NCBI GenBank assembly: GCA_958009055.1
Contig: OY253658.1
Location: 1-64,000 of the forward strand
Direction of reading: 5' to 3'
DNA length: 64,000 nt
From: Choricystis sp. odSpoLacu1
Taxonomy: Eukaryota; Chlorophyta; Trebouxiophyceae
In this document: piece after piece, positions 10,801 through 22,210 of the stretch
Numbering within the stretch: the first letter of the stretch is position 1
Layout of the letters: each line of letters opens with the position of its first letter
The notes under the pieces: model-generated
Database searches by the model: none
Seen by the model: the letters and a program-made list of their open reading frames with translations, nothing else
What the model was told of the DNA's origin: nothing
Translations under genes and position numbers: made by a program

Positions 10801-13800
10801 TCACCCCACCAAACGCACCCCCTTCTCCAACCGCATCGCTTCCCACGCGGCCAGCATGCGTTTCAGTTCGTCGCCCTCACCCCTTGCCTGGGCCAGCGCT
10901 TTCTTGGTGGCGGTCAACTCGGCTTCCGCCGCGCAAGCGCGCCCCTCGACGCGCGCCAGGCACGCCTCCGCGTCCGCCAGCCGAGCCTGCGTGTCGGCCA
11001 GGGCGCGGCGCGCGTCGCCGATGCCTGCTGAGGATGCCGCACGGCGGGCCAGGGCGGCATCTGAGCGTGCCGCGTCCGCGTCGGCGCGCGCCGACGCGCA
11101 CTCGACGCGCGCGCACTTTAGCTCCTGCTCCAGCGCGGTCTGCGCCCTGCGAGCGGCCGCGTGCACCGCGTTGAGTTGAGCCAGGGCGGTGGCGGCTTCG
11201 GAGCGGGCGTTGGCTGCGTCAGCGGCCACAGTGTCGGCACGCTCTGCCGCCGCGCGCGCGGTCGTCAAGTCGGCTGCGGTGGCGGCGAGCGCGGCGCGCA
11301 GGCGCGCTGTTTCGACGGTGGCCGCCTCCAGCGCGGCCGCGGCGGCCCTGGCTTCTTCGTCGCCTTCGCCATCAGTGGATGGACCCACCACGGCAGGCGG
11401 CTCAACAGCCGCCACGGCATCGCGCTTGACGGCGTCGAGTTCGGCAACCACGGCGTCGAGCGCGGCGCGCGTGGCGGCCGCGTCGTCAGCCGCCGCGTCG
11501 GCACGCTTGGCCGCGTCCGCGGCCTGGGCGCGAGCAGCGTCCCGGTCGACAACGGCAGCTGCAGCCTGCACACGGGCAGCTTCGGCGGCGGTGCGTGCTT
11601 GGTCGACGTCGGTGACGGCACGCGCGACGGCTTTTTCTGCCGCCGCGCGCGCGGCGGCCACCGTCTTCTCGCACTTAACCCGCGCCCCTGACACCGCCGC
11701 CACCGCGGCATCACGCTCCTTGGCAGCCGCTTCAGACCGGCCCACAGCACCGCCAGCCTCGCCCCGCGCCGCCCGCGCGTCCGCTTCAGCGGCCGCCGAG
11801 CGCTCGTCCGCGCGGCGCGCGGCGTCCTCGGCTTTGGCCGCTCTGCTGTCTGCCGCGGCCTTGGCGGCAGCTGCCGACGCGGCAGCCACCTCTGCCGTCG
11901 CGGCACGCGCATCCACCCGTCCCAGCTCGGTGCGGGCGGCGTCCAGGCGGTCGGTTGCTGCGATGGCACGGGATTCTGCGTCGGTCGCCCGTTTTTCGGC
12001 AGCCACCGCTGCCGCTGTCGCTAGCTCGGCTTTCGACTCGGCAGCCGCCACCGCAGCGCGCGCTTCCTCCGCAGCAGACGACACAGCCGACCTGCTCTCG
12101 CTATCCACTGCTTTGGCGGTGGCCCGGGCCCTGGCAGCGTCCCGCCGTGCCAGGTCGGCCGCCGCGTCGGCGCTGGCGGCCGCCGACCGCGCGGCCGCGC
12201 GGTCACGCCTCAACCTGTCCACCGCGGCGTCCGCTTTTTCAAGCGCAGACAGGGCAGCCTCCAGCGCTTTGGTGGTGGTCACCGCATCCGCGTCGGCGGC
12301 CGCGACGCGGATGGACAGGGCGCCGATGGCGGCGACCGCGGTGTCGGCCGCGGCCGTCACAAACGCGACGACTGACGACGACGCGTCGCCCTCCACACCG
12401 CCCTCCACGCCAGCCGCCTGCACCGCCGCCACCAGCTTGGCAGCAACGGATGAGGCCGCCCTGTCGACCACATCACACCGCGCAGTCGCCCGCTCTTCAC
12501 GCCGCCGTGCCTCGCGCACCGCGTCGCGCGCGCGCGGCAACGCGTCGACCATCGACGTGATGGCGGCCTCGGTTGCGCCCGCGGCCGCGTCTAGGCGGGC
12601 CAAGGCCGCCGTGGCCAACGCCGACCCGTCATCCGAGGCGGCCACGCCTGCAGTGCACGCGGTCAGAAGGGCGTCCCCGCCGTCGGCCAGGACGGTGGCC
12701 AGGGATTCTGCATCGAGGGGGCCAACTGCAGCACCCACGCGAGCCAAAGCCCGCACCAACCCCGGCACCGCGGCCGCCGTGCCCTTGACGCGGGAGGTCA
12801 CGGTGGCAGCATGCTCGGCGCGTGCGTCAGACTCAGCGGCACGCGCTTCAGCGGCCGCGACGCGGACTTCTAAGCAGCGCGCCTTATCGGTCGCCGCATC
12901 GGCCGCGTGGCGGGCGGCTTGTTCCGCTGCGCGAGCGCGGAAGGCGTCGGCCTCCGCGTCGTGGGCACGCAGCTTGGCTTCGTCGGCAGCTTGGCGGTCA
13001 CGCAGAGCGTCATCCAGAGCGTCTGCAGCGTCTGCCGCCGCACTGGATGCCGCGGTCTCGGCCACACTGCGCGCAGCGCGTTCCGCCGCCAGGGCCGCCT
13101 CCAGCTCCCCCTTTTCGGCCTCCCAGTCACGGCCAGCGGTGGAAATGGAGGCCACCAGCCTGGCCACACGGTCGGCCACGGTGGCAGGAGGCTGGCGCAT
13201 GGCGGAGGCGGGAGTGGACGCCGCGCTTGGGAGGGGTGTGGCAGGCAGCAGCGTCGGCGAAGGGCTGTCCTCCAGCGCCAGCACGCCGCAACCTGCTGCC
13301 CAGGCAGGGGCGGCAGCCACAGCGGCAGAGACACGAGCCAGAGCGTCCTCTGCGGCGGCGGCGCGTGCTCCAGCCGCGTCCGCGCGCGCGGTCGTGGACG
13401 CGAGTTGCGCGCGCACGCCGTCGACCGCGGCCGCGGCGTCTGCCGACACAGTCGCCAAGCGCGCCCTCAAATCGTTGGCTGCCGCCACCGCCGCTTCAGC
13501 ACGCGCCCTGGCATCATCAGCATCCGCATGAGCAGCCGCGGCAGACGCTTCCGCTGCCGCCGCGCGCGACCGCGCGTCGCCGACCGCGTCGCGCGCAGCA
13601 GCGGCCGACGCGGCTGCCGTCTCAGCAGCGGCCTGCCGCTCACGCGCACGCTCAGTGTCAGCTGCTTGAGCGGCTGCCGCGGCTGACGCAGCCGCCTGCG
13701 CGAGCCTGGCTTTTTCGGCAGCGATTTCGCGGCGCGCCGCGTCCAGCGCAGCGGCCAAGCCCTTGGCTTCGGCGCGCGCAGCATCCCCTGCAGCCGCCCG

Positions 13801-14755
13801 GTCCAAAGCAACCGCCAGCTGATCCTTCAGGGATGCACACCGCTTAGTCTCTGCCGCCAGGGAGTCGTTGACGCGGGCCAGGGCGGCCTCCGCGGCCGAC
13901 ACAGAGGCCGCGAGCTCACGCTCGCGCGCCGTGATCGCAGCGGCCGCGGCCCTGTTGGCTGCTTCCCTGGCAGCAGCTTCCCGCACAACCGCATCTTGCT
14001 GCCCTTTCCTCCTGGCAGCATCCAGCTCGCCTGCGTGCGTGTCTAGCAGGGCGGCTGCAGCGGCTTCCGCCGCGCGCGACCGGTCGACCGCGTCGGCCGC
14101 CGCCGCCCTGGCAGCCGCCACCGCGGCCTCGGCTTCCGCGGTCACAGCCTCCAGCTCAGTCTCTGCCGCCGCCCGGGCGTCGACTGCAGCTGCCAGCCGG
14201 GCTTCGCTAGCGGCCAGCACGGCGCGTAGGCGTGCGGCATCACCACGCGCAGAACGCAGCTGGCGCGCGTGCGTGACGGGAGCCTCGCTGTCGGTGTCGG
14301 TGCCAGCAGCAGCATACGGGACTGGTGTGGCGGCAGGGGAGGGCGGGGGTGGTGGTTTGGGCGTGGTGGCGGCGAGCGCGGTGGCGCGCCGGATGTTGGA
14401 GTCGAGGACGGCGAGTTCCTGGGGGTGAGGGTGCGTGGGTGTTAGAGCCTTGTATGCGTGTGAGGTGTGCCGAGGGTGGCGCGCAAGCGGGCGTGGCGGG
14501 TGGCGCACGCCGCGCGCATCTTGCGTCCGCGCCTCCCCCCACGCTCTCGCTCTCGCGCTCTGCCCTCAACTGCCAGCCGCGCACAGAGCTGATACCAGAC
14601 TCTAAAGCTCACAGCCACTGGCCGAGTCCGACGTGGCCGCGTTGAGCGAGACACACACCCACTCCGCAATCGGCGTCGCGCGCGCTCGAGCTCGCACGCC
14701 GCCGCCGACTTACCCGCCGCCCCGCGTCCAGCACGTCGCGCGCGGGCGTGTGCAT
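10801..14755 (-). CDS. Large Ala-rich coiled-coil protein
   Basis: Two exons, 14714-14755 (14 codons) and 10801-14418, separated by a 295-nt GT-AG intron with a perfect GTAAGT donor; 1,219 residues. After a Pro-rich stretch, nearly the whole protein is a long helical coiled coil of Ala, Arg, Asp and Glu heptads with few breaks, interrupted by a Pro/Ser/Thr segment at roughly residues 400-440. Only short Gly/Pro breaks occur elsewhere. Such proteins act as structural rods in basal bodies, flagella, cytoskeleton or vesicle tethers; nothing here decides which. The short first exon was missed by simple frame reading, which would give a longer, repeat-poor N-terminus starting within the intron. 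Confidence 0.8.
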
Positions 14756-14921
14756 GGGGGCGCTGCGCGCGTGTGTGAGTGTGTCGCACGAGGGAAGCAC
14801 GCGAAAAGCACGCGCAGTTGTGAGAAAGACGCAGCGCGCGCGTTTGTTTTGTTTTGTTTTGTTTTTCCGGCGACAGGCCGTTCGCTTGCACGTTACTACC
14901 CGCACCCACATAAACCTCTTT

Positions 14922-17920
14922 TCACTTGGTCACCGCGCTCGCAGCACTGGCCGTCTTCCCACTCCCCGGCCGCCGCGCCTTGGACCGAAACAACGGCGAC
15001 GTCAGCACGTCGGCCGCCGCAGTGCGCGCCGCCGGGTCGCGCGCCAGCAGGCCCGTGATGACGGCCGCCACGGGGGGCGCCAGCTTGACCAGGGCCGCGG
15101 GACGTGCTTCCCAGGGCAGGGGGCCGGCGTCGCCCAGGGCGGCGGCCGCAGCAGCCGCGTCGCCCGCGTTGGGCAGGAGCGGCGCGTCTGTGAAAATCCA
15201 GTAAGCCAGCGCGCCCAGGGCCCACGAGTCGGCGGCAGCGGTCGCAGGCACGGTGGCGGCACCCTTGGCGACTGCGGCCACGATTTCGGGGGCGGCGTAG
15301 CGTGGGTCCGGGGGAGGGGAGGCGGCACCACCGACCGGCGCCCAGGTCGCCAAACGACCGAGCTTCATCGCGTTGGCCCCGCTGAACCACAGCACAGCGT
15401 CAGGGCACAGGCCGCCATGCACCACACCCTTGGCATGCAGCCTAGCCACCGCTTTGGCAACCATGGCCAGCACGGCGCGACGCTGCACATCATCGGGCGT
15501 GCGCGACCGTTTGCGCGGCCAGTCGGCGAGGCTGTAGTCGCCGGCCTCTGACACGACGCAGGCAGGCAGGGTGGACGCGCCGGGGGCACCACCAGCCGCA
15601 AACGCGTCCAGCACGGCGGGCGTGGCTTCACCCGGGGGCAGCTTGGCAGCCAGGGCGCCTTCATGCCTGAATTCATCGGGGGAGGTGAAGAACTTGAGCA
15701 CGACAGGCCGGCGCGGGGGCGCCACTTCGCGCGCCGCCACTTCCAACGTGCGTGGCCCCCGCCGCAGCACCGCGTCCGCCGCATAATTGCCCGCAAACGG
15801 GGTGCCGCGCAGGGCGAGGTCGGCGACGGCGTCTTCCACGTCGTCCAGTGGGTCGGCAGGGGCGCCTGTTGGACGCGGCGGGCGGGGAGGGGAAATGGTG
15901 GTAGCGGCCGACGCGCTGCCACCAGCAGCAGACAAACGCCCTGCCGCCCCGCTGGCCAGCCGCCGCAGCGACGTGACACCAGCAGCCGCGATGCTGGCCA
16001 GGTCTCTGCGGGCGCCGTCCGCCACGCCCTCCGTGCCCAGGGTGGGTGGCGGCTGGGGGGGCGCGCGCGGGCGACCGAGACCCGCAAACCCGCGGCGTGG
16101 AGGCGGCGACGGCGTGGCCTTCGTAAACCCCAGCTCGACTGATTCCATTCCCGGGGACACAGCCGATCCATCGGTCTGGGCGGAGGCGGCGGCCATCAGT
16201 TTAGGCGCGTGCGGCAGGGCAGAGGGAGGGGGGCGGCGGTGGGTGCGCAGCAGGATGGCGGTGACGATGACGCCCGCGATCAAGGCAGCGGTCACCAGGG
16301 CCCCGATCACGATGCCAGCGATGGCGCCACCAGACAGAGGAGTGTTGGACACAGTCTCAGCAGCAGCCCCCCTCCCTCTGCCAGGCGCACTTCCATTGGC
16401 CGTCGCCACGCTCGCGCGCTGCACCGAGGGCCACCCTTCCGCCCGCACCGCGTCCGCCAGGCGTTGGGCGCCATCGCCAGTGGCCAGTTTGTCCAGGGCG
16501 GCCCGCACGGCGGCGCCTTGGCCAGGAGCAGGCGCAACAGAGAGGGCCAGTTTTTGGGACCAAGGCGCGGAAGCATCAGCTGCTTGGCGCAGGCGGCGGC
16601 GCCCGCCGCTGCCACCACTCGCGCCCACAGTCACTTGATCCGCTTCCACGCCCGTCAGCTTTGCGACAGCGCGCTTGACGGCGTCCTGGTGTTGTTGAGA
16701 GAGTGCAGAGTCACCCCCCGCGCCACCGCCCACCTCCACCCCCACTGCCAACGGAGGCGGCGGCGTGGCAGGTGGGGGCGGCGGCGGGGGCGCTGGCGTG
16801 GCTTTGGGCGTTTTGACGGGCACAGGTCCGTTGCCAGGCACGGGCAGCTTGGGGAACTCGACGACGGAGGAGGCAGGCGCGGGAGCGGGCAGGGGCTCAG
16901 GGTCGGGCACCGCCACCCTGTCCCACGCCAGCCCGTACTTGACAAACCGGGCGTCCGTCACGTCGTACAGCCCCCGCGCCCGCAGCTGGCCTGCCAGCTC
17001 CGAGTTGTCGGACGCGGTCTGCATGCGGGCGAGGGCGGGGGTCAGAGCGTTCATGGGGACGTCAAACGTGACTGCAGCGGTCTGGCGGTCGGTAGGAGCC
17101 TCCGGAGTGCCGACCGGGGTGGCAGAGCCTGCCGATTCGACGCGACGGATGTTGATGGAGGCTGGGAGGAGGGAAAGGGTGGGGAGGGTTGGCCGAGCCC
17201 CGGCCTTTATCTTTCCTGCTCGTTTCCCTCACCCTCAACTCCTCAACTCACCTTCCGACCCCACCGTCGCTTCCACCGCCTTCCGCACCGCGTCCCGAGT
17301 GCCTCCATTGAACGGCCCTATGCGGGGCGCGTCAAACGTCAGCGTCGTGGTGACCGTGGCCAGCGCGTCCTTGTCCCTCCAGTCGGCGGGCACGGCGGGC
17401 CCCACCATGACGCGCTTGGTGGCGGAGGGTGTGGGCTGGGGAGCAGGCGCAGGGGCGGGTGCCGCAGGTTTGGGGGTGGCGGTAGGCGGCGGCGGAGGCG
17501 CCGCCACTTTGGGCGTTGCCGGCGGCAGTGGCGCCGCCCCCGCCGCGGGCTTGACATTTCCTCCCACCGGCGCCGCCACAGCCTGCTGCATGGGCGGCAC
17601 ATCCGTCACCACGTCGGCCGCTTTCAGCAGGTCGGCGCCCCCGTCGGCGACCGCCTGCAGTGCGGCCGAGATGTCGTCCGCGGCGGCCTGCTGTTGAGCG
17701 GCGGCCGCGGCGGCGGCGGCGTCATCGGTGGGGATGGCGCCGCGGAGCACGTCCCGCCGGTTGGGGGGAGGGGCCTGGGGAGTGTGGGTGGAGGGAAAGT
17801 GAGAGGAAGGGGGGTCCCACGTGCGCGCCTCCACCTTTTTTATTTTCCACCACTCACCTTGACCGCCGCCGCAGCCAGCAGCATCAGCAGGGCACAGCAT
17901 GCACTGCGACGTCCGAGCAT
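14922..17920 (-). CDS. Receptor-like protein with pseudokinase domain
   Basis: Three exons (17858-17920, 17252-17774, 14922-17161), introns of 83 and 90 nt, 941 residues. Exon 1 encodes a signal peptide (MLGRRSACCALLMLLAAAV). The ectodomain is Pro/Ala-rich with two related small domains ending near VTFDV and LALSVAP, one with a GRRRLRQ stretch. A transmembrane helix (AGIVIGALVTAALIAGVIVTAILL, about residue 490) precedes a Pro-rich juxtamembrane region and a C-terminal kinase fold. In that fold the beta-3 lysine (VLKFF) remains, but the catalytic loop reads HGGLCPDAVLW instead of HRDLKPxN, and the DFG position reads KLGRL. It should therefore be catalytically dead. It may work as a ligand-binding or scaffold receptor at the plasma membrane. 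Confidence 0.85.
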
Positions 17921-18309
17921 TGAGGATTAGACGGCTGAGGAAGTGTGGGAGGAAGGCGCGCGGCGTCAGTGTCTCAATGGCGGCGCGATGGGAAAAAAAA
18001 ACCTGACCACACCGCCTTCAACCACAGACTCTGTGCCGGGCGATGCACGCTGGCTCCTGTGACGCGTCAAGGGAGGCGCGCCATCGAGTGGAACCCGCCA
18101 AGACGTCCCAGTGCGTGCGCGCAATGTGGGCCACACTGCGCGCGCGCCCATGTGTGCGCCGCCGCTGCTTCGGCGCGTGCCGGCCCTCGCACCGCCCACA
18201 GCAAGCAACTCACATGCACGCGTGCACAAGGGAAGGGAAAAAGGGGACCAAGGGCCGCCCTCGCTCAAGTTGACAGAGCACAGCAACAAAAGACGTCTGC
18301 GGCGCGCGC
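17921..18309. other. Intergenic region without recognised features
   Basis: About 390 bp between the starts of the receptor-like gene and the stop of the FGGY kinase, both on the minus strand. It contains an A9 run near 17993 and GC-rich sequence. No coding or RNA signal that I can support; it should hold the receptor-like gene's promoter and the kinase's 3' end. Confidence 0.4.
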
Positions 18310-19882
18310 TCACTCCACTGGCGCCCCAGCCCTCGCCAACAACGCCGCCCCCACCGCCGCCTCCCCACACTCGGCGGCCACCACCTTGGCCGGTGCCAGC
18401 CGGGCGCTGCGTAAAGCCGTCCACACAGCATTGCGGCTGCCTCCACCCGCGGTGTGGATGGTGGTGGGGGCGGGGGCACCCAACTCGACCAACCTTTCAT
18501 ACCCGGCCGCCTCGACGCGCGCAACGCCATCGAGAATGCATTTTAGGTAGGCGGCATCATCCTCAGGGCGGGGCGTCAACACAGGCTGCTTGTCTGGATC
18601 CACCACGGGGAACCGTTCGCCCCGTGTGTTGGGGCGGAGAGGGTAGAATGCGTGTGGCGCGGGTGTCGTGCCGTCGATCCTTTGCGACAGCGTTTCGAGG
18701 TCGTCATCGGTAGATCCGACGTCGCGCAGCACAGCGCACCCGACGTTGCTCGCCCCTCCCACCAGCCAGCTGCCACTCAGCCGGTGGCTGTACACTCCAG
18801 ATGCGCCGTCATCGACCCGTGTGAGGGACGCCAGTTTCAAAGCGAGGGTGGAGCCGAGGGACGTGACGGCGGTGCCTGGAGCGGGAGACGCGCCGACGGC
18901 CGCCACAAACGCGGCCACCGAGTCGGTTGTTCCGCCTGCGAGGGAGCAGCCGGAAGGCAGGGGGGCTCCCTCTGCCGCGACGATGCCTGTGGCAGCGCCT
19001 GGCGCGACCACGGTCTTTGGCAGCATGCGGCAAGCAGGGTGAGTCGACCACCACTGTTCGTAAGCTTGGGCTTCAGGATCCCACCCCGCCTTCAACGCGT
19101 TGTTGTCGTCGCTCACGCCCAGGCGGGAAGTAAGGCAGGCGCCTGCACTCCCCCCCAACACTGCAGTCGCATAATCAGCCGCCGACACGACGCGCGCGGT
19201 CGGGGGCAAGGTGTTTGACGCCGCCAACCAGTAATCCAACGTTTTGCACAGCGCGGCGGTCGGCACGGCAGCCGGGTGCTTGCCTCCCGCCAACTGGCTG
19301 GCAACCTTCACAGCCTCCTCACTGGCCACATCATTGTACAGGCGGGCGGGGACCAGCACGTTGCCTGTGGCGCTGTCGATTAACAACACACTGGCGCTCG
19401 TACCAGCGACTGAGACCGCGGCCACACGCCCCACCGCCTCTGCTGGCAGCGCCGCCACCAGGGCCAGGGCGGCATCCCGCCAAGCGGTCGCCCAGTCGGA
19501 CGAGGTGTAGGAGACGCGGGCGTCGGCGACGAGGTGGCCAGTGGCTGTGGGAGGAGGGGAGGGTGAGAAAAAAATTGCCAACGTGGGCTTGAGACTCAAA
19601 CAAAACGAGCAGCCCCTGCCCGATCAACACACTCCAGTTTAAAGGGCTCAACAAGCACCACACATCCACCGCATCAGGTTGGATCGCGGGCGCGTGTGCT
19701 GGTCTGCCCACCCTCCAACAACAAAACACCAACTCACCGTCCACCACCGCGCCACGCCCGCCCGACGTGCCCAAGTCTAAGCCCAGGTACAGGCTGGAGG
19801 ATGCAGTGGATGCGGCCCGTGGTGAGGCGCGGGGCGGGGGGGGCCCCGCGGAGTGGAGGGGGCGTGCCGAGCGTCGACGCAT
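18310..19882 (-). CDS. FGGY carbohydrate kinase, plant XK-1/cyanobacterial D-ribulose kinase type
   Basis: Two exons, 19738-19882 and 18310-19544, joined in phase 1 by a 193-nt intron; 459 residues. Residues after an Arg/Ser/Pro-rich N-terminus (likely plastid transit peptide) read LYLGLDLGTSGGRGAVVD, the first ATP-binding motif of FGGY kinases. Later come AVSVAGTSASVLLID, SGCSLAGGTTDSVAAFVAAVG with the catalytic-type Asp, TSLGSTLALK, and IHTAGGGSRN near the C-terminus. The sequence resembles plant xylulokinase-1 and its cyanobacterial homologues, which phosphorylate D-ribulose, more than classical xylulokinase. It would feed pentulose into the plastid pentose phosphate pathway. The start at 19882 is chosen because it yields a transit-like leader; the frame stays open further upstream. 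Confidence 0.88.
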
Positions 19883-20917
19883 TCGGTCGGCTGTGGGAAA
19901 AAGTGGTCGGGGGGGCGGGCGGGGGGCGGTCGGAGTTTTTTTTTTTTTTCGAGCAAAAAAAAATGCAGCGCCGACGCTTCGCCGCAAGAAAAGGACGCTG
20001 TGGCGAGGGGGAGGAGGTGGTGAGTCGGGGGTACTGGTTTGGTGGCGGCCTGCGAAAGTTACGAGGCGGGAGAGGGGCCTGGGGACGCGGCCAAAAAGTG
20101 CGGGTGAGTCAGGCTGAGAGTGGGGGGAGGGTGGCGTGGCACCTGGTTGTGGCTCCGAGTGCGCGACTCCGCCGGCCGGCTCGCACGCGAAAAGCGCTGC
20201 CGCTCTTGCCATCCTCACTCCTCCCCCTTTTTTTCTCTCTCCCCGGGCATCGTCGCCCCCCTCTGCCGGCACGTCAAAGCCCACACAGGTAAGTAGAACG
20301 CACCGCGTTGGGGAGGGGGCGGCCGTAGGGGGGAAACATTGGGCGGGCGGCGGGGACCGACTGGTTGTCGGCAAGCCTCCCCCTGCCAGCCGCCTGCCCG
20401 GATTATTGTGGCCCGCCCCGCCCGCCCCCTCTTCCCACGCCTCAAGGTCATCAATGAGCTCGCGCCAGGTGTTGGAGGGGCGAACTGGTGGCGCTTCGCC
20501 CTTCCGAGTCTGCGGGGGACGGCCGAACTGGCGTTCTACTTACGCGGCGCTCTGGCGGGCGGGGCAGCAAAAACGTGCGCCTCTGCCGCGCCCCGCCACC
20601 GCCACCGCGTGGTGAATTTGCTGCACTGTAGTATGCAACTGCTTGAGTTCTCAAGCAGGGAGCAATTCGGGAGCCGGGGACGCCAGGGCCTGGGGGCGGC
20701 GACCCCCCTCCGCAAATGCCCGGCGTTGGCATGCGACGACCGTGGGGGAAAAGGGGACCCTTTTCCCCCAACGCCTCACCGCTCCGCCGCCTACCCCCCC
20801 CCTCACCCTTCCCCCCTTTCCAACCCCTATTTGCACACACACAGCGCTTCGCCACACTCTGAGCTGGAGGACCGCCGCAAACACTCCCGCATCCGACACC
20901 CGAAAACGGCTGCCACC
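19883..20917. promoter_or_regulatory. Hairpin-rich divergent region upstream of the AP2/ERF gene
   Basis: About 1 kb between divergent genes. It contains a T14/A9 complementary pair (19936-19963), a 13-bp inverted repeat (GTAAGTAGAACGC near 20289 and its complement near 20528), a perfect 9-bp hairpin with a 2-base loop (CTGCTTGAG at 20639-20647 with its complement at 20650-20658), and a perfect 11-bp hairpin with a 4-base loop (20744-20769). No convincing protein gene. The last two hairpins lie within 280 bp of the AP2 start codon, so they may fall in its 5' untranslated region. Confidence 0.5.
20744..20769 (+). promoter_or_regulatory. Perfect 11-bp hairpin upstream of the AP2/ERF gene
   Basis: GGGGGAAAAGG at 20744-20754 pairs perfectly with 20759-20769 around the loop GGAC. 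In RNA this would form a very stable stem. Its position about 150 bp before the ATG suggests a leader element, but whether it is transcribed is not visible. Confidence 0.6.
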
Positions 20918-22210
20918 ATGCGTCACGCGACTTCGCCCGACGCGTCGTCGCCGCCGTCTGCCGCGCCGCCGACCCCGGCCGCCCTCCTCCCCACCCGCCC
21001 CGCCCGCGGCGCCCCCCCCCCCGCCCGCGTCTCCAGCGGCCGCGTCACCCGCCCCCCCGCCCGCCTGGTGGACCCGTCGCCCGCGGTGGCGGCCGCCACC
21101 GCGCGCCGCCCGAAAGCGCCCGTGCGCGGCCGCGCGGCTGCTGTCACCGCCGCCGCGCCCCCGCCCCGCCGCGGGCGCCCCGCTGGGTCTGCCACGGCTG
21201 CTGCGGTGAAGGCCGCTGCTGCTGCGCCTGTGGCGGCGGCGGCGCCGCCCGCGACGCCTGAACAGGTGGCGCTGCTGCCCGCCGCGGCCGCCCAGACCCT
21301 CCACACCCCCTCCCCCACCACCGGCCACCACCACCGCCCCCCCGCCAACGCGCCCTCCGGCAACAACCTGTACCGCGGCGTGCGGCGCCGCCCGTGGGGC
21401 AAGTGGGCTGCTGAAATTCGCGACCCGAGGCTCGGCGCGCGCGTGTGGTTAGGGACCTTCGACTCGCCGGAAGAAGCGGCGAAAGTGTACGACGCTGCCG
21501 CCCGTGCCGTGCGCGGCACCTCCGCCGTGTGCAACTTTCCCGATGAGTTCTCGGTGCCGTGTCCCGACCTGACCCAGCTGGCGTCGGGCAAGCGGAAAGG
21601 GGTGCCGCGCGCGGACAAGCCAGAGAAGAAGGAGGGGGCGGTGAAACCGGCGAAAAAGGCCAAAAAGGCGGAGAAAGCGGCTGCTGCTGCTGCCGCTGCT
21701 GCTGCCGCTGGTGCCACCACGTTCCCCTCCTCCAAGCAGGCGCCCGTCCTCCTGGTCACCCACATTTCGGGCCGCCCCGCCGCGGAGCGCGCGGCCGAAG
21801 AACTCGAAGACCTCGACTCTGCCGCCGAATCCTTCCTGTCCGAGTGGGGGGGCGACGTCGCCACCCCTAAGGCGGGTGGTGGTGTTGGTGCTGGCGCCCC
21901 CGCGTCCCCTGCCCACACGGGGTCGCGCGGGTCGCTCTCGCACGCGTCCACCGGCACCGCGGGCGGCGTCGGCGGCGACGACGACGCCGCGCACGCCGAC
22001 GCGGCGGACGACGCCCTGCTGCAGGCCACGTTTGGCGGGGATGCGGTGGCTGCTGCCGCCGCGGCTGCTGAGCCCATTGTCGAGCTGCCCTCCTGGGCTG
22101 CCGCCGCGGTCGAAGAAGCGTGCGACCCCCCCGCCCTGCCCGCGGGTGGCGACGACGACGCCCTGCTGTGGGCGGGCTTGTGCGCGTCCGACGCGGGGCT
22201 CGCATTTTGA
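20918..22210 (+). CDS. AP2/ERF-domain transcription factor
   Basis: Single exon, 430 residues, starting at GCCACCATG, a strong start context. A single AP2/ERF DNA-binding domain lies at about residues 147-207: [20 protein letters not shown], then [20 protein letters not shown] and [12 protein letters not shown]. The WAAEIRD and WLGTF elements are those of plant ERF proteins that bind GCC-box-like DNA. The N-terminal 145 residues are Ala/Pro/Arg-rich and disordered. Following the domain is a Lys-rich stretch (possible nuclear localisation signal), an Ala run and an acidic C-terminus that could be an activation domain. This domain is strong evidence for the green lineage. Family members act in stress and developmental gene control; the targets here are unknown. 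Confidence 0.95.
   Translation: MRHATSPDASSPPSAAPPTPAALLPTRPARGAPPPARVSSGRVTRPPARLVDPSPAVAAATARRPKAPVRGRAAAVTAAAPPPRRGRPAGSATAAAVKAAAAAPVAAAAPPATPEQVALLPAAAAQTLHTPSPTTGHHHRPPANAPSGNNLYRGVRRRPWGKWAAEIRDPRLGARVWLGTFDSPEEAAKVYDAAARAVRGTSAVCNFPDEFSVPCPDLTQLASGKRKGVPRADKPEKKEGAVKPAKKAKKAEKAAAAAAAAAAAGATTFPSSKQAPVLLVTHISGRPAAERAAEELEDLDSAAESFLSEWGGDVATPKAGGGVGAGAPASPAHTGSRGSLSHASTGTAGGVGGDDDAAHADAADDALLQATFGGDAVAAAAAAAEPIVELPSWAAAAVEEACDPPALPAGGDDDALLWAGLCASDAGLAF

Noticed and set aside
11189..13531. Plus-strand 780-codon open frame antisense to the coiled-coil gene
   Set aside because: It is composed of Ala/Ser from the complement of a GC-rich Ala/Arg/Asp-coding strand; the minus-strand coiled-coil pattern is more coherent.
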